Position numbers and translations under genes: made by a program. This document shows, in pieces, positions 63,174 through 64,000 of a stretch of 64,000 nt of DNA. The stretch is from Pseudomonadota bacterium. Lineage in GTDB: Bacteria; Pseudomonadota; Alphaproteobacteria; Caulobacterales; Caulobacteraceae. A model generated the notes under the pieces. The model was not told the origin of the DNA and did not search any database. It saw only the letters and a list, made by a program, of their open reading frames with translations. Every line of letters begins with the position of its first letter. Position 1 is the first letter of the stretch. The stretch is taken from the NCBI GenBank assembly GCA_023456105.1, contig JAEYAO010000028.1, positions 3,546 through 67,545 of the forward strand, in the 5' to 3' direction.

Positions 63174-64000
63174 CTATCCGCCGATAAAGATGCGCGCCTC
63201 CACGCCCCAGCCATAGCCTTCACCCCACTGCGCCACGGCCAGCGCAACGTCGGTGACGAGCCCGTCGGGAAAATCCTCCGCCACGGCTCCGGCCGCATAG
63301 GTGAAGGTCTCGACGGTCGCCTCCGCCAACCGAACCACGCGGTTTCCGTCCAGCACGCGGATGCGATAGCGCCGCGCGTCCAGCTGCCCCTCCGCGTTCC
63401 AGCCGACGCCGGGCCGCCGCGCACGCGGCGTCCACCGTACCGTCAGGGCGCCGTCCGCCGCGTGTTCCACCGTCAGACCCGCCGGCGACCACGGCCGGTG
63501 GTGAACACCCCTCGGGGTGAAGACGGTCTCGGCAAAGCGGTCGCCGCCCGGCGGCGCGCCTCTTGGTCCTGCCCGGCAGATCAGCGGCAAGCCTCGCTCG
63601 CTCCGCCCGATGTCCACTCGCGGCAGTCCCGCATCCAGAAACACCACAAGCGCACCCTCCATCGCGCCCGCCGCCATCTCGCCGTCCGTCCCTTGCTGCG
63701 CCCGCAACAGGCCGCTCAGCCGCCAGGCCTCTGAACCGATCATCTCGGCATGGCGGAACTGCATCAGCTCCCAGCCGCCCCCCGCACACTCGACCGCGAT
63801 CTGGTTGACGCCCCCCAGCACCGCCGCCTCCGACGCGCTCGCCGGCGCCTCGCCCTCGACCCGGACGTCCAGAACGCTTCCCTCGTCCCAGCCGTCGATC
63901 GGCCCCGGCGTCACCGGCGACAACAGCACTCCCACCGTCGCGGGCGTGTCCACGACCGCCCGCGCCGTCAGGCTGTCCGCGGTCATGCCGACACGCAGGC
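63174..64000 (-). CDS. GTA/phage baseplate (host-specificity) protein, C-terminal part
   Basis: Partial; the frame is open past the right edge (an ATG at 63986 is internal). About 275 residues are visible. The segment VNQIAVECAGGGWELMQFRHAEMIGSEAWRLSGLLRAQQGTDGEM (seen in pieces) closely follows the C-terminal pattern of the large baseplate/host-specificity protein at the end of Rhodobacter-type gene transfer agent clusters and related phage tails. The WGEGYGWGVEARIFIGG end is a plausible natural C-terminus. The rest of the cluster should lie to the right of this window. Confidence 0.75.
   Translation of the reverse strand, partial: LRVGMTADSLTARAVVDTPATVGVLLSPVTPGPIDGWDEGSVLDVRVEGEAPASASEAAVLGGVNQIAVECAGGGWELMQFRHAEMIGSEAWRLSGLLRAQQGTDGEMAAGAMEGALVVFLDAGLPRVDIGRSERGLPLICRAGPRGAPPGGDRFAETVFTPRGVHHRPWSPAGLTVEHAADGALTVRWTPRARRPGVGWNAEGQLDARRYRIRVLDGNRVVRLAEATVETFTYAAGAVAEDFPDGLVTDVALAVAQWGEGYGWGVEARIFIGG

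Overview
The window is GC-rich alphaproteobacterial chromosome. It carries a GapR (DUF2312) nucleoid protein, a large TonB-dependent receptor beside a maltodextrin-type sugar locus, an AcrAB/NodT-like efflux operon, an archaeal/alphaproteobacterial-type SerC, an alphaproteobacterial RpoH and dense palindromic intergenic repeats. This best fits the Caulobacterales, probably Brevundimonas or a close relative. The genus is inferred from gene content, not from a marker search.

Layout. 1-6.1 kb: 3' part of bamD missing at the left edge, prs, a secreted lipoprotein, isocitrate lyase with its divergent short-chain-acyl regulator. 6.1-16.8 kb: a ParDE pair, an M1-like lipoprotein, a WYL regulator, an acyltransferase, small membrane proteins including cytochrome aa3 subunit IV, oligoendopeptidase F, an NtrC-class regulator, a GIY-YIG gene bounded by perfect 29-bp inverted repeats, gapR, rpmJ and an aberrant tRNA-Cys. 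16.8-24.8 kb: MltB-like transglycosylase, then an RND efflux operon (adaptor, pump, outer-membrane factor) with a divergent TetR regulator. 24.8-41.0 kb: an alpha-glucan utilisation locus (FucP-type MFS, TonB receptor, two GH13, LacI regulator, GH97, GPH/SLC45-type MFS, esterase, GH15). 41.1-43.3 kb: TorF-type porin and ammonium transporter. 43.5-52.8 kb: one compact branched-chain amino acid operon, ilvD-ilvC-ilvB-ilvM-leuA-leuC-leuD-leuB, preceded by a leader peptide and attenuator. 53.0-58.7 kb: gap, pgk, fba, an RluA-type pseudouridine synthase and rpoH. 58.8-63.1 kb: a degenerate receiver protein, purA, serC and a DnaJ-like gene. 63.2-64.0 kb: the C-terminal end of a GTA/phage-tail type protein that runs off the right edge.

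How it works together. The glucan locus can import maltodextrins through the outer-membrane receptor, cut them in the periplasm (GH13, GH97, GH15), carry maltose or glucose inward by two MFS carriers and finish hydrolysis in the cytoplasm with a second GH13; repeated GCAAAA/GCAAAC sites between the divergent receptor and amylase genes are plausible operators for the LacI protein. The ilv-leu operon makes valine, isoleucine and leucine; its control appears to have moved to a leader peptide rich in Leu codons, because LeuA lacks its usual C-terminal regulatory domain and the acetolactate synthase small subunit is short.

Most interesting observations: the attenuator, the GIY-YIG gene between palindromic inverted repeats, the tRNA-Cys with an 8-nt anticodon loop and 6-bp T stem, the receiver domain with Glu in place of Asp, and the GTA-like gene at the right edge. 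No CRISPR array, rRNA, insertion sequence or replication origin was seen.
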